The notes under the pieces: model-generated
What the model was told of the DNA's origin: nothing
Seen by the model: only the letters and a program-made list of their open reading frames with translations
The model's database searches: none
Shown here: positions 16,890 through 24,323 of the stretch, piece after piece
Layout: every line of letters begins with the position of its first letter
Numbering within the stretch: position 1 is the stretch's first letter
Made by a program: the position numbers and the translations under genes
Assembly: GCA_017302015.1 (NCBI GenBank)
Contig: JAFLEE010000078.1
Span: 1 to 24,323, forward strand
Source: Spirochaetota bacterium
GTDB taxonomy: Bacteria > Spirochaetota > UBA12135 > COTS27 > JAFLEE01
Direction of reading: 5' to 3'
Length of the DNA stretch: 24,323 bases

Positions 16890-17360
16890 TCACCCGGCCC
16901 GGGCGGGGTGGCGCGTCTGTCGATAGACTTCCGAGAGGCCCATGGCCACGCTATTGGCCAGATTGTGGGATCGGATCTGCCCGAGGATGGGGAGTTTGAG
17001 GGCGGTGAGGCGCCCGTGCGCCCAGAGCGAGTCGGGGAGACCCGTCGTCTCGGGGCCGAAGAGGAGCACGGACTCCTCCACGAAGGGGTGGTCGTAGACG
17101 GGGATCTCGGCGCGCTTGCTGAACGCGAGGATCGGACGGCCAGCCGCCGGGCCCGCTAGGAAGGATTCGAAATCGGGGTACTGGCTGAGCCTGAGGAGCG
17201 GCCAATAATCCAGCCCGGCCCGCTTCACCCGGGCGCTCGTGATCTCGAAACCCAGGCGCCCGATGAGGGCCAATTCGCAATCGAAGCCGACGCAGAGCCT
17301 GCCGATATTGCCGGTATTCTGGGGGATGAGCGGCTCGTAGAGCGCCACGAGCGTGCGCAC
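16890..17360 (-). CDS. trmL: tRNA (cytidine/uridine-34 2'-O)-methyltransferase TrmL
   Basis: A 156-residue SPOUT (SpoU/TrmH class) methyltransferase, almost the same length as E. coli TrmL (157). It modifies the ribose of the wobble base 34 in certain tRNA-Leu species using S-adenosylmethionine. Motif 1 is EPLIPQNTGNIGRLC near the N-terminus (conserved N and R), motif 2 is LLFGPETTGLP, and motif 3 is IRSHNLANSVAMGLSEVYRQ, the trefoil-knot cofactor site; the conserved LDYW follows strand 2. The start is GTG at 17360, 5 bases after the stop of the upstream gene, with AGGCGG as a weak Shine-Dalgarno site. It is the last gene of a three-gene cluster with two envelope proteins, probably by co-transcription only. 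Confidence 0.92.
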   Translation of the reverse strand: MRTLVALYEPLIPQNTGNIGRLCVGFDCELALIGRLGFEITSARVKRAGLDYWPLLRLSQYPDFESFLAGPAAGRPILAFSKRAEIPVYDHPFVEESVLLFGPETTGLPDSLWAHGRLTALKLPILGQIRSHNLANSVAMGLSEVYRQTRHPARAG

Positions 17361-17365
17361 GCCGC

Positions 17366-19849
17366 CTAGCGCCCGGCGAGGCCGCTTCGGTCCTCGCCCA
17401 TGGTCGCGGTCATCCACTTAGAGAGGTCGCGCTTGCTCCGCATGCCGAAGACGAAGCAGCGCCGGAAATCCTTGTGGTCGATGACGTAGCCCAGGGGGGA
17501 TTCTCGGTCCTCGTACTCGCCCTTCGCCGTGGCGCTGAAGGTGAAGGTCACCGTCTCCTTCGGGGCCAGCGCGAAGACCTTGGGCACGTTATCGGAGACC
17601 TTGGCCCAGGCGAGCGTGGGCACGAAGCCCATGGCGAGGCGGTCGATGCGCCGGGCGCCGTCGTTGACCACCTTGATCGTGCCCGTGCGGCGGTCGGCGT
17701 TGAAGGCGAGGGTGGCGTGGTAGGGCAAGACGCCCGCTTCGTTTCGGAACAGGGAATGGGACGCGCCCACCACGAGGGCCCATTCCAGGGTGCTGAGGCC
17801 GCGCTTGGTGCTCCACAGGGCCCGGGAGAGGTCGTGGAAGAAGATGCCCTTGGCCTGGCCCTCCCGGTAGATCCCCCGCCAGCCCACGCTCGTGCGGTAG
17901 AGGTACTCCAGCGCCGGATTCTCGCTGCGCCCGTCGAGGAGGCGCACGTCGGCCGAGTTCCCGATGATCACGTTATTGCGGTTGTCGCGCATATAGGCCG
18001 GCCACTGGTCCATGAGGTTGCGGAACTGGGCCTCGCTCGCCTCGTAGAGCATGGCCGCGTCGATGAAGGCCCCGGCGTCGAAGAACATGTACGGGTCCTG
18101 CCCGTGCTGCTTGCCGTGCTCCCAACCGAGGGTGAACACCCACGCGGGCTTGGTGATGCGCCCCTCCACCAGGAGGCGGTTGAGGATGGAGGCGACCTTG
18201 TGGGCCCGCCACCAGCGCCATTTGAGGATCGTCTGGGCGTTGTCGTCGAGGCGCAGGTGGCGGCCGAACCACTTCACCTGCTCCATGCGGCTCCAGGAGG
18301 CGTAGCCGGCGGGGGTCGGGATGTTCATCTCGTCCACGCACTCGGGGCCGTTCTCGCACCCGTCGCCCTCGCCGGTGCGGATGAAGTCCAGGCCGATATA
18401 GTCCACCGAGGGGTTGGCCTGCCAGGCCTTGGCCAGGCGCAGGATGTCCTGGAACCGCTGCTCGGAGGACAGCGAGATGAAGCGCGTGTCGGCGAGGGAG
18501 GAGGTGCTGGCGTTGTAGATGAGCGAGGGGTCGTAGCCGGCCAGGTTCTTGCCGTTCTCGGGGGTGTAATAGCACATCACGTAGGCGCCCACCTGGATGC
18601 CGTTGGACTTCAGGTGGGGCGCCATGAGGGCCAGGTTCTCCAGCCCCCCGCGCACCCAGGGGTTCTCCTTGGTGATCTGGTTATCCCAGCCCGTGGTCTG
18701 GGCGGCGAGCATCCAGAAGGCGTCGGCATCCATGTAGCGCACCCATTCGGCGATGGCCTTCCAATCGCCCATGCGACCGGAGGGGGTGGGGATCTCGGTG
18801 CGCCGCACGGGCACCGTGTATTCCCAATTGACCGCGGCGAAGCCCTTCTGCAGGGGGGGGACTTTCCGGTGCACGAGGGTGAATTTCTCGGAGACGCCGG
18901 CCCATTGGGGATTGGCCCGGGAGCGCACCAGCACCTGGTAGACGCCGCTGGGCGGGTTATAACCCAGGGAAAAATTGGCGTAGAGCACGCCGGCCTTGGC
19001 CTTGAAGAAGGAATCGTTGTCGCCGCCGACGTTCGGGTAGATCGCCCCGTCGCGCACCAGGACGAGCTTGAAATCGTCCAGGTTCACCGGACGGGTGGAG
19101 ACGAGGTTCACCCGGATCACCTCGAAGCGGAAATAATGCGACTTGCCCATGATGAGGCGCAGGCTGCGCAGATCGCCCTCCGCGTTCACCTTGCCCGCGG
19201 CGGGCGCGGGGGAGCCGAGGAACGGGTGCTCGGGGTAGACCCGCAGTTCGGCGCTATCGCGGCGGTGGCCGCTCTCGGCGTAGGGGCTCTCCGCGGGGGC
19301 GTCCTTCTCCTCCTCCCGGTCCCGGGTCATGCGAGGGTCGAAGGACTCCTCGGTCGACGCGTCCTTGTCCGCGGTCGTGCCGTCGTGGCCGTGGATCACC
19401 TTCATGCCGGAGAGGCTGCCGACCACGTCGCGGTCGCGGGCGCCGAGGATGGCGCGGCTACGGCCGGTCTCGGGCGCGGCGCCGACCTGGCGGAACTCGC
19501 GGCGGTCCTCGAGTTTCAGGTTACCCGAGGGGCCCTCGCCGCCGAGGGCCCCTTCGTCGACGCGGTATTCGCGCATGACGCTGGTGTAATAATCGTCGAG
19601 GGAGAAGTCGCGGTCCTCGACCTTGCCCAGGCGGCGACGGCCGTTCTCCCGGCCCTCGAGGATATTGCTGACGGAACTGCCGCCGTCGTAGACGTAGCGG
19701 GTCACCACGTTGCGGTACTCGCCGATCTCCAAACTATAGGCCTTGGGCCACAGGTTCACGTAGACGAGGAGCAGGCGGGCGGCGGGCGCCAAGGCGACGG
19801 CCGTGGCGGCGACGATGAGGGCGGAGACGAGGATCTGGCGGCGCGTCAT
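17366..19849 (-). CDS. Membrane-anchored protein with glycosidase-like barrel region, family unknown
   Basis: An 827-residue protein with a single N-terminal membrane helix (about residues 6-30) and a large extracytoplasmic part. Residues about 90-215 are highly charged and low in hydrophobics, likely disordered. About 220-350 looks like a beta-sandwich (YFRFEVIRVNLVSTRPVNLDDFKLVLVR split over several strands). About 350-690 has alternating strands and helices with aromatic and acidic strand ends (GFAAVNWEY, MDADAFWML, GIQVGAYVMCYY, VDYIGLDFIRTGEG, KPAWVFTLGWEHG, NNVIIGNSADVR) like a (beta/alpha)8 glycosidase fold. A C-terminal beta domain follows. I cannot name a family. D/E residues in GLDFIRTGEGDG and LGWEHG are candidates for catalysis. 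The ATG overlaps the stop of the NlpC/P60-like gene as ATGA, so the two proteins are probably made together. Confidence 0.85.
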   Translation of the reverse strand: MTRRQILVSALIVAATAVALAPAARLLLVYVNLWPKAYSLEIGEYRNVVTRYVYDGGSSVSNILEGRENGRRRLGKVEDRDFSLDDYYTSVMREYRVDEGALGGEGPSGNLKLEDRREFRQVGAAPETGRSRAILGARDRDVVGSLSGMKVIHGHDGTTADKDASTEESFDPRMTRDREEEKDAPAESPYAESGHRRDSAELRVYPEHPFLGSPAPAAGKVNAEGDLRSLRLIMGKSHYFRFEVIRVNLVSTRPVNLDDFKLVLVRDGAIYPNVGGDNDSFFKAKAGVLYANFSLGYNPPSGVYQVLVRSRANPQWAGVSEKFTLVHRKVPPLQKGFAAVNWEYTVPVRRTEIPTPSGRMGDWKAIAEWVRYMDADAFWMLAAQTTGWDNQITKENPWVRGGLENLALMAPHLKSNGIQVGAYVMCYYTPENGKNLAGYDPSLIYNASTSSLADTRFISLSSEQRFQDILRLAKAWQANPSVDYIGLDFIRTGEGDGCENGPECVDEMNIPTPAGYASWSRMEQVKWFGRHLRLDDNAQTILKWRWWRAHKVASILNRLLVEGRITKPAWVFTLGWEHGKQHGQDPYMFFDAGAFIDAAMLYEASEAQFRNLMDQWPAYMRDNRNNVIIGNSADVRLLDGRSENPALEYLYRTSVGWRGIYREGQAKGIFFHDLSRALWSTKRGLSTLEWALVVGASHSLFRNEAGVLPYHATLAFNADRRTGTIKVVNDGARRIDRLAMGFVPTLAWAKVSDNVPKVFALAPKETVTFTFSATAKGEYEDRESPLGYVIDHKDFRRCFVFGMRSKRDLSKWMTATMGEDRSGLAGR

Positions 19850-20604
19850 GGGGTCACGTAGGCGGCGAAGAGGGCGCCGGCGAGGTTCTGGGGGTTCGGT
19901 TTTTCGCCGGGGGCCCCGCGGCGAAGCCAATCATTGACGGTCTTGCCGCCGGCCTGGTTCACCAGGGGCCGCGCGGGGTCGAGGGAGAGCCCCTTCACCA
20001 TCCCCGAACTGAAATGGAGGCAATGGACGACGCCGGAGGCCGCCACCGAATCGACGAGGGCGACGTGGGTGAGCCGGTCATCGCGCACGCGGTTTCCGTT
20101 TCGGTCCCAGGTATTGTCGAAGAAGACCAGATCGCCGACCTTGGGCAGCCGGTTCTTGGCGGTCACGGCGCGGGCCTTGTAGCGCTGCCAAAGAAGCTGG
20201 CAGGCGGTATCTTCGCCGGCCTTCCCGGCGGGCATGCGGGAGAAGAGGTTCACCCCGGCCGAATCATAGCAGGCGGCCACGAAGCCCGCGCAATCGGCGC
20301 GGAAACGGCGCCCCTCGACGAGGAACGCGGCCCCTTTCCACCCGAGAAGGCTCTTGGCCTTCGCCGCGGCGGCCAGATGCCGGGCGGGGGCCACGGGCGC
20401 CTCGAACACGGCCGCGGGCGCCGGTTTGACCACCACGGGGAGCGGGGCGGGCTTCGGGGCGGCGAGGATCGGCCCCGATTTGACCTGGGCCCCGGGTTGG
20501 GCGTCGGCCCCCGAGAGCGTAAGGGGTCCGGCCGCGCCCAATAGCAAACCGATGGCCATGACGGTTCGCCGGGATCTTTGCAGTCCATCCATACTCCCAT
20601 TCAT
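19846..20604 (-). CDS. Exported NlpC/P60- or CHAP-like cysteine peptidase/amidase
   Basis: A 252-residue protein. An export signal (about 10-35, core VMAIGLLLGAAGPLTL) is followed by a Pro/Ala/Val linker (about 40-75). The C-terminal domain has the NlpC/P60-type layout: catalytic C105 in RADCAGFVAACYD, PKVGDLVFFDN about 50 residues later, and H180 in LTHVALVDSV. Such enzymes cut peptidoglycan stem peptides or related amide bonds in the periplasm. A calcium-site-like stretch (DNTWDRNGNRVRDD) lies just before the histidine. The ATG at 20604 puts the signal at the N-terminus; the frame stays open upstream to 20826, but that extension lacks a sensible signal. Its stop overlaps the start of the barrel protein by 4 bases. 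Superfamily is likely; substrate is unknown. Confidence 0.75.
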   Translation of the reverse strand: MNGSMDGLQRSRRTVMAIGLLLGAAGPLTLSGADAQPGAQVKSGPILAAPKPAPLPVVVKPAPAAVFEAPVAPARHLAAAAKAKSLLGWKGAAFLVEGRRFRADCAGFVAACYDSAGVNLFSRMPAGKAGEDTACQLLWQRYKARAVTAKNRLPKVGDLVFFDNTWDRNGNRVRDDRLTHVALVDSVAASGVVHCLHFSSGMVKGLSLDPARPLVNQAGGKTVNDWLRRGAPGEKPNPQNLAGALFAAYVTP

Positions 20605-20797
20605 CGGAGGCCCGCCACGGGGGGAATAGGCATTCCTTGCCGGCAAAAAACGCTTAAGCCCGGGAGGCGGGCCCGGACGGGCACCGATCTTGGCCGGATT
20701 CAGCGCCTGGAGCCCTTCGGAGGGCGGATCCACCCCCCGTTGGGAACCCCGAACGGAGCTCTTTCGTCTTTGAAACGGCCACCGGACGCCCGAATCA

Positions 20798-20826
20798 TTG
20801 TAATTTCCCGGGAAAAGTCCTATCAT
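20798..20826 (+). promoter_or_regulatory. Candidate promoter of the esterase gene
   Basis: TTGTAA (20798-20803), a 17-base spacer and TATCAT (20821-20826). Transcription would start near 20833, giving a leader of about 66 bases with a strong Shine-Dalgarno site. The rest of the 294-bp divergent gap (20605-20898) shows no other feature I can support. Confidence 0.5.
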
Positions 20827-20898
20827 TTTTTTACGTGTGCCTTCGTTGGCCTATCGAGGCAGACCGATTTCCCCTTTTCCCCATTCAGGAGCGATTTT

Positions 20899-22800
20899 AT
20901 GGTTTCCCTTTTCCCGAGGATGCTTCAGGACTATACCGAGGCCGCCTTCGACGTATTCGATGAAAAACGCCGTGAACGCGTGGCCGGGATCAAGACGCGC
21001 AAGGCCATGGAGGCCGCCACCGCGAAATGCCGCGCCGATTTCAAGGCCATCTACCCCCTCCCGAAAGAGAAGACCCCGCTTCGGATTCGGGTGACCGGCG
21101 AGATCCCGGCGGACGGCTATTCGATCCGCAAGCTCCTCTTCGAAAGCCGCCCGGGCTACCTCGTCTCGGCCAATCTCTACCTGCCCCATGGCCGGGGGCC
21201 CTTCCCCGCCGCGGTGGTCCCCTGCGGCCACAGCATGGCGGGAAAGGCCCACGATGCCTACCAGTGCCTGTGCATGGGCCTGGCGAAGAAGGGCTTCGCC
21301 GTCCTGATCTACGATCCCATCGCCCAGGGCGAGCGCATCGAGGTGCCCGAGTTCCCCGGCAGCTGCGTGCGGGAGCACATCTTGGCCGCCAAGAAATTGC
21401 TCCTCTTGGGGGAGGAGTTCTCGGTGTGGCGCGCCTGGGACGGCGTGCGCGCCCTCGATTGCCTGCTGGAATGCGCCCCGGTGGACAAGGCGCGCCTGGG
21501 CCTGGTGGGCCAATCGGGCGGGGGGACGCTCACCTCGGTCATTCTCTCCATCGATCCCCGCTACGCCTTCGCGGCGCCGGCCTGCTATATAACAACCTAC
21601 CGCCATAATCTCGAGAACGAACTCCCCGTCGACTCGGAGCAGGTCCCCCGGGGGATCCTCCCCAAGGGCTACGAGATGGCCGACCACCTCACGGGCTTCG
21701 CCCCCAAGCCCGCCATCCTCCTCGCCAAGCAGGACGATTTCTTCGACGTGCGCGGCACGAAGGAGGCCTTCGCGGCCCTGAAGCGCACCTACGCCCTCCT
21801 CGGGAAGCCGGGGAATATCGCCCTCAGCGTCACCCCCGGCGGGCACGCCATCGACCGGCCCTCCCGCGAGGCCCTCTACGCCTTCTTCATGAAGCACGCC
21901 GGCCTGCGCGGCGATGCCAAGGAACCCGACTTCACCCCGCGCCCCGAGCGCGAACTTTGGGCCACGCCGACGGGCAGCACCCTCGCGGCCGGGAGCACGC
22001 CCCTCGCGGACCTCACCCGGGCCCTGCGGGAACGGACGCGCCGCGGGCGAAGAGCCCCGACGGGGACGGTCCTCAAAAAACTCCTGCGCCTCGCCCCGGT
22101 GAAAATGCCGCCGCCGCACCGGGTGCTGCGGCAGGCGAACCTGGGCGGCGAGGCGTGGGCCCGCTTCGCCCTGCCCACAGAAGCGGGCATCTTCACCCTC
22201 CTCAAGTACCGTAGGCCGGCGAACGTTGCCGGGTTCGATTTCCCCCGCGGCCGCAAGGCGCTCCTTTATTTCTGCCACGAGGATCCGGCGACGGAGATCG
22301 CGGCGCCCGACCTGGCGCCCCTCCTGAAGGGGGAGGAGGCGGTCTTCCTCGTCGACGTGCGCGGACTCGGCGAATCCCTCTCCGCGACCACCGATGTGGG
22401 GAGCGGGCTCCATGCCCCCTACGGGCCCGATTTCTTCTACGCCTCCCATGCCCATATGATGGGCTCCACCACCGCGGGGCAGAGGGTCCACGACGCCCTC
22501 GGCGCCCTGCGCTACCTGGGATCGTTCGGCTATAAGGAGTTCCACCTCGTCGGCCAGGGGCTCGGCGCCCTCACGGCCCTCTTCGCCGCGGCCTTCGAGC
22601 CCGGGGTGAAACGCCTCGACCTGGTCCGCGCCCTGGAAAGTTACGACCACCTGGTGGACCAGGGCTTCTACCGATGGCCCCTGTCGGGGATCCTCCCCGA
22701 TGCCCTCCTTTCCTTCGACCTGCCCGACCTCGAAAAATCCCTGGGCGAACGCGTCAAGATCACCCGTATCGGCCGCTTCGATACCGATTTCAAGGCTTAG
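20899..22800 (+). CDS. Two-domain alpha/beta hydrolase, acetylxylan esterase-like
   Basis: A 633-residue protein without a signal peptide. Domain 1 (about 55-335) is an alpha/beta hydrolase of the acetylxylan esterase/dienelactone hydrolase kind. It has an oxyanion region around VVPCGHSMAG, nucleophile S206 in GLVGQSGGG, an acid at D279/D280 (AKQDDFFD) and H316 in PGGHAIDRP. Domain 2 (about 400-633) repeats the fold (LLYFCHEDPA, VFLVDVRGLGES, FHLVGQGLGALTALFA), but glycine (G554) stands at the nucleophile position, so it is probably non-catalytic. It ends with the block YRWPLSGILPDALLSFDLPDL, which recurs in such tandem proteins of PVC bacteria as far as I recall. AGGAG lies 7 bases before the ATG. 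It would remove acetyl or other ester groups from imported sugars or oligosaccharides. Specificity is inferred. Confidence 0.8.
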   Translation: MVSLFPRMLQDYTEAAFDVFDEKRRERVAGIKTRKAMEAATAKCRADFKAIYPLPKEKTPLRIRVTGEIPADGYSIRKLLFESRPGYLVSANLYLPHGRGPFPAAVVPCGHSMAGKAHDAYQCLCMGLAKKGFAVLIYDPIAQGERIEVPEFPGSCVREHILAAKKLLLLGEEFSVWRAWDGVRALDCLLECAPVDKARLGLVGQSGGGTLTSVILSIDPRYAFAAPACYITTYRHNLENELPVDSEQVPRGILPKGYEMADHLTGFAPKPAILLAKQDDFFDVRGTKEAFAALKRTYALLGKPGNIALSVTPGGHAIDRPSREALYAFFMKHAGLRGDAKEPDFTPRPERELWATPTGSTLAAGSTPLADLTRALRERTRRGRRAPTGTVLKKLLRLAPVKMPPPHRVLRQANLGGEAWARFALPTEAGIFTLLKYRRPANVAGFDFPRGRKALLYFCHEDPATEIAAPDLAPLLKGEEAVFLVDVRGLGESLSATTDVGSGLHAPYGPDFFYASHAHMMGSTTAGQRVHDALGALRYLGSFGYKEFHLVGQGLGALTALFAAAFEPGVKRLDLVRALESYDHLVDQGFYRWPLSGILPDALLSFDLPDLEKSLGERVKITRIGRFDTDFKA

Positions 22801-22860
22801 GGAGCGGTTTAAGACCCCGCGGGGGCTCCCGTCCGCAGAGAAACGACGCCGGCCTTTTCC

Positions 22861-23265
22861 CTATCGCGGCGGCTTTCTGAAGAAGGCGCTAAGCGGTTTC
22901 CAATAATAGTCTCGCCAACCCTTGTCGAGGGACGCGCGCTTCGCGGGAGGGAACCCCGCATGGGTCATGGAGACCTCGCAGCCCCGGCCCTTGTCGGTGA
23001 TCTCGAGGATGAGGATGGATGGGCCTTCGCCTTCCGCCCAATCGGAGGCCCGCCAAGTTTGCACCAAGAGGCGCGGCTTCTCCAAATGGAGCGTCTTGCC
23101 ACTGATATAATCGCCCCAAGACCGGTAGTTCGCCCCGACTTTCTCGCTGATCGTGACCGATGCGCCCAAGGCCTGAGCGTGGGATTTTCCATCGAACCAG
23201 AATTTCCAGAACTCCGCCGCGGAAACCGGGAAATGGACGGTTTGCTGGATGGGCTTCGTTTTCAT
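22861..23265 (-). CDS. SRPBCC (AHSA1-like) domain protein
   Basis: A 134-residue protein with the START/Bet v 1-like SRPBCC fold of the AHSA1 group. Motifs: an N-terminal strand and helix IQQTVHFPVSAAEFWKFWFD, the glycine-type strand YISGKTLHLEKPRLLVQTWRASDW, then SILILEITDKGRGCEVSMTHAGFP and a closing amphipathic helix with KGWRDYYWKPL. Members bind hydrophobic ligands or act as small accessory proteins, and their roles vary. The ATG at 23265 gives the usual N-terminus; an upstream ATG at 23310 has its purine tract directly against the codon. A possible promoter (TTGACT 23300-23295, 17 bases, GATCTT) sits 6 bases before the ATG, but the -10 is weak. It stands alone, convergent with the esterase. 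Confidence 0.85.
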   Translation of the reverse strand: MKTKPIQQTVHFPVSAAEFWKFWFDGKSHAQALGASVTISEKVGANYRSWGDYISGKTLHLEKPRLLVQTWRASDWAEGEGPSILILEITDKGRGCEVSMTHAGFPPAKRASLDKGWRDYYWKPLSAFFRKPPR

Positions 23266-23454
23266 GGAAGAAAGATCTTCGAAGGGAATCCTGAAGTCAA
23301 CGCGAACCATCCCCTTTTCATGGTCTGGGACCGCTCGGGGGTGAGCGATTCCAATGTTCGATGAAAGAAACGACCGGAAAACCTGCGCGCGCCTTCTCAC
23401 CGGACTTTACACGCGTGGTATGGCGATTCCCGCCACCGGGCCTGAACGGCGAAT

Positions 23455-23484
23455 TTGACAGGGCCGAAGGAATAGTATTATATT
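23455..23484 (+). promoter_or_regulatory. Promoter of feoAB
   Basis: A perfect TTGACA (23455-23460), an 18-base spacer and TATATT (23479-23484). Transcription would start near 23491, within the inverted repeats. An alternative -10, TATTAT (23476-23481), has a spacer of only 15. Confidence 0.65.
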
Positions 23485-23486
23485 AA

Positions 23487-23508
23487 GCTAAACATTAGCA
23501 CATGCTAA
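23487..23508. promoter_or_regulatory. Overlapping inverted repeats, probable metal-regulator operator for feoAB
   Basis: Three alternating half-sites are GCTAA (23487-23491), TTAGC (23495-23499) and GCTAA (23504-23508, inside TGCTAA). TTAGCA-CA-TGCTAA (23495-23508) is a perfect 6-bp inverted repeat, and GCTAA-ACA-TTAGC (23487-23499) is a second one sharing the middle half-site. They start 2 bases after the -10 and overlap the first ATG. The place suggests an iron-dependent repressor. TTAG/CTAA half-sites are reminiscent of DtxR/IdeR-type boxes more than of Fur; the protein is not identified. Confidence 0.55.
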
Positions 23509-23834
23509 CACCCATGAAACCCCCAAAACAAAGTGCGACCGAAATCCCCCTCTCCGAACTCCCCCTCGGCCAAACCGGGGTCGTCACGAGGCTCGAATTG
23601 CCGGGGGACGTGCTTTCCAAATTGGTGGAAATGGGGCTCGCCAAGGGGCGGCGGCTCACCTTCGTGCAGAAAGTGCCCCTGGGCGATCCGATGGTGATCG
23701 AACTCATGGGCTATCGCCTCGCCTTGCGCCACCGGGAAGCCCGCGGCATCTGGGTCCGCGAAGCCGCGCTCGCGGCCGGTGGCAAAGGCCGCCAGAAGCC
23801 GAGAAAGAACTCCCGCGCCGGGAAGGCGGCGTGA
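23502..23834 (+). CDS. feoA: Ferrous iron transport protein FeoA
   Basis: A 110-residue SH3-like FeoA protein: PLSELPLGQTGVVTRLE, then LVEMGLAKGRRLTFVQKVPLGDPMVIELMGYRLALRHREARGIWV, the typical small beta-barrel pattern. FeoA is a cytosolic partner of the FeoB iron channel. It is longer than usual (about 75-85) because of an N-terminal extension of about 13 residues and a basic C-terminal tail (KGRQKPRKNSRAGKAA). An ATG at 23514 is an alternative start; the first ATG lies in the operator palindrome, and neither has a Shine-Dalgarno site. Its TGA overlaps the GTG of feoB (GTGA), so the two are translated together. Iron regulation is suggested by the repeats at the promoter. Confidence 0.95.
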   Translation: MLTPMKPPKQSATEIPLSELPLGQTGVVTRLELPGDVLSKLVEMGLAKGRRLTFVQKVPLGDPMVIELMGYRLALRHREARGIWVREAALAAGGKGRQKPRKNSRAGKAA

Positions 23835-24323
23835 GCCGCGGCGCCTCCATGCGGCGGGCCTTCGCCCTGGCCGGGAACCCGAACTCGGGGAAGACGACCC
23901 TCTTCAACCAACTCACCGGGCTGCGCCAGAAGGTGGGCAATTATCCGGGCGTGACCGTCGAGCGGAAGATGGGGACGGTGCGCGTGGACGGGATCGACTT
24001 AGGCCTCATCGACCTCCCCGGCACCTATAGCCTCTCCCCGAAATCTGAGGAGGAGCGCGTCGCCGCCAATGTCATCGCGGGCACGCAGGACGATGGCCCC
24101 GAACTCCAGGGCGTCGTGTGCGTCGTCGACGCCACCAACCTGGAGCGTAGCCTCTACCTCGTCCTCCAGGTCATGGAGGCGCGGGTGCCCGTGGTGCTCG
24201 CGCTCAACATGATGGACGAACTCGCCGCCCGCGGCGGCCAGATCGACCTCGCCAAACTCTCCCGCATCCTCGGCCTGCCGGTCTACCCCATCTCCGCGAG
24301 GAGCGGCGAGGGCGTCGAGGCCG
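23831..24323 (+). CDS. feoB: Ferrous iron transporter FeoB, N-terminal G domain (cut by window end)
   Basis: The open frame continues past the right edge; 164 residues are visible. They cover the cytosolic GTPase domain: G1 GNPNSGKTT (P-loop), G2 region NYPGVTVE, G3 DLPGTYSLSP, G4 NMMD and G5 SARSGEG. The membrane channel part lies outside the window. FeoB imports Fe2+ across the inner membrane with the G domain as switch. The GTG at 23831 has GGAAGG 5 bases upstream inside the end of feoA and overlaps its stop as GTGA; an in-frame ATG at 23849 lacks a Shine-Dalgarno site. All G motifs are intact, so the gene is functional as far as seen. Confidence 0.96.
   Translation, partial: MSRGASMRRAFALAGNPNSGKTTLFNQLTGLRQKVGNYPGVTVERKMGTVRVDGIDLGLIDLPGTYSLSPKSEEERVAANVIAGTQDDGPELQGVVCVVDATNLERSLYLVLQVMEARVPVVLALNMMDELAARGGQIDLAKLSRILGLPVYPISARSGEGVEA

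Noticed and set aside
22801-22860. CCCCGCGGGG palindrome between the convergent esterase and SRPBCC genes
   Set aside because: The palindrome has no loop and no T-run, so it was not called a terminator.
1-24323. CRISPR arrays, tRNA or rRNA genes, insertion sequences, prophage or defence genes
   Set aside because: The intergenic stretches were read on both strands and show no spaced direct repeats, cloverleaf, transposase or phage-type gene.

Overview
The window is GC-rich bacterial DNA with dense coding on both strands. The gene content suggests a Gram-negative-type, polysaccharide-degrading heterotroph: exported multidomain glycoside hydrolases, a PL22-like lyase, an acetylxylan-esterase-like protein, LacI and AraC regulators, an RMND1/DUF155 protein and large hybrid kinases. 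The style resembles the PVC superphylum (Lentisphaerae/Verrucomicrobia/Planctomycetes) or a related uncultured lineage. That placement is inferred from gene style only; no rRNA or marker gene is present.

Layout. (1) 1-5526, minus strand: a LacI-type regulator is followed 3 bp later by a TTG-started glycoside hydrolase and then a second one, a probable three-gene operon. A sigma70-like promoter and an 18-bp perfect palindrome sit at the regulator's own start. The second hydrolase loses its expected C-terminal half near base 106. (2) 5693-6730, plus: a divergent oligogalacturonate-lyase-like (PL22) beta-propeller. (3) 6845-9777: a divergent pair, RMND1/DUF155 (minus) and YgiQ-type radical SAM (plus). 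(4) 9778-10408: a non-coding stretch holding a strong 6S RNA candidate with a terminator hairpin, then an AT-richer spacer carrying a promoter and a 28-codon leader frame. (5) 10409-15350, plus: two overlapping hybrid histidine kinases. (6) 15399-16804: a divergent AraC regulator and a small Cys-containing exported protein. (7) 16890-20604, minus: an NlpC/P60-like protein, a membrane-anchored protein of unknown family with a barrel-like region, and the tRNA methyltransferase TrmL. (8) 20899-22800, plus: a two-domain esterase. (9) 22861-23265, minus: an SRPBCC protein. (10) 23502-end, plus: feoA and the start of feoB.

Working together: blocks 1, 2 and 8 look like carbohydrate catabolism (side-chain removal, exo- or endo-hydrolysis, uronide processing) under LacI-type control, but no transporter is present in the window. 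The kinase pair would form a phosphorelay whose DNA-binding output is not encoded here. feoAB is a ferrous iron importer with a palindromic operator at its promoter. Three genes have a -10 hexamer only 5-8 bases before the start codon and no Shine-Dalgarno sequence, which points to leaderless mRNAs; the carbohydrate genes mostly have good Shine-Dalgarno sites. The most useful unannotated elements are the 6S RNA candidate, the leaderless promoters, the LacI and feo operators and the unclassified barrel protein paired with the NlpC/P60-like protein.
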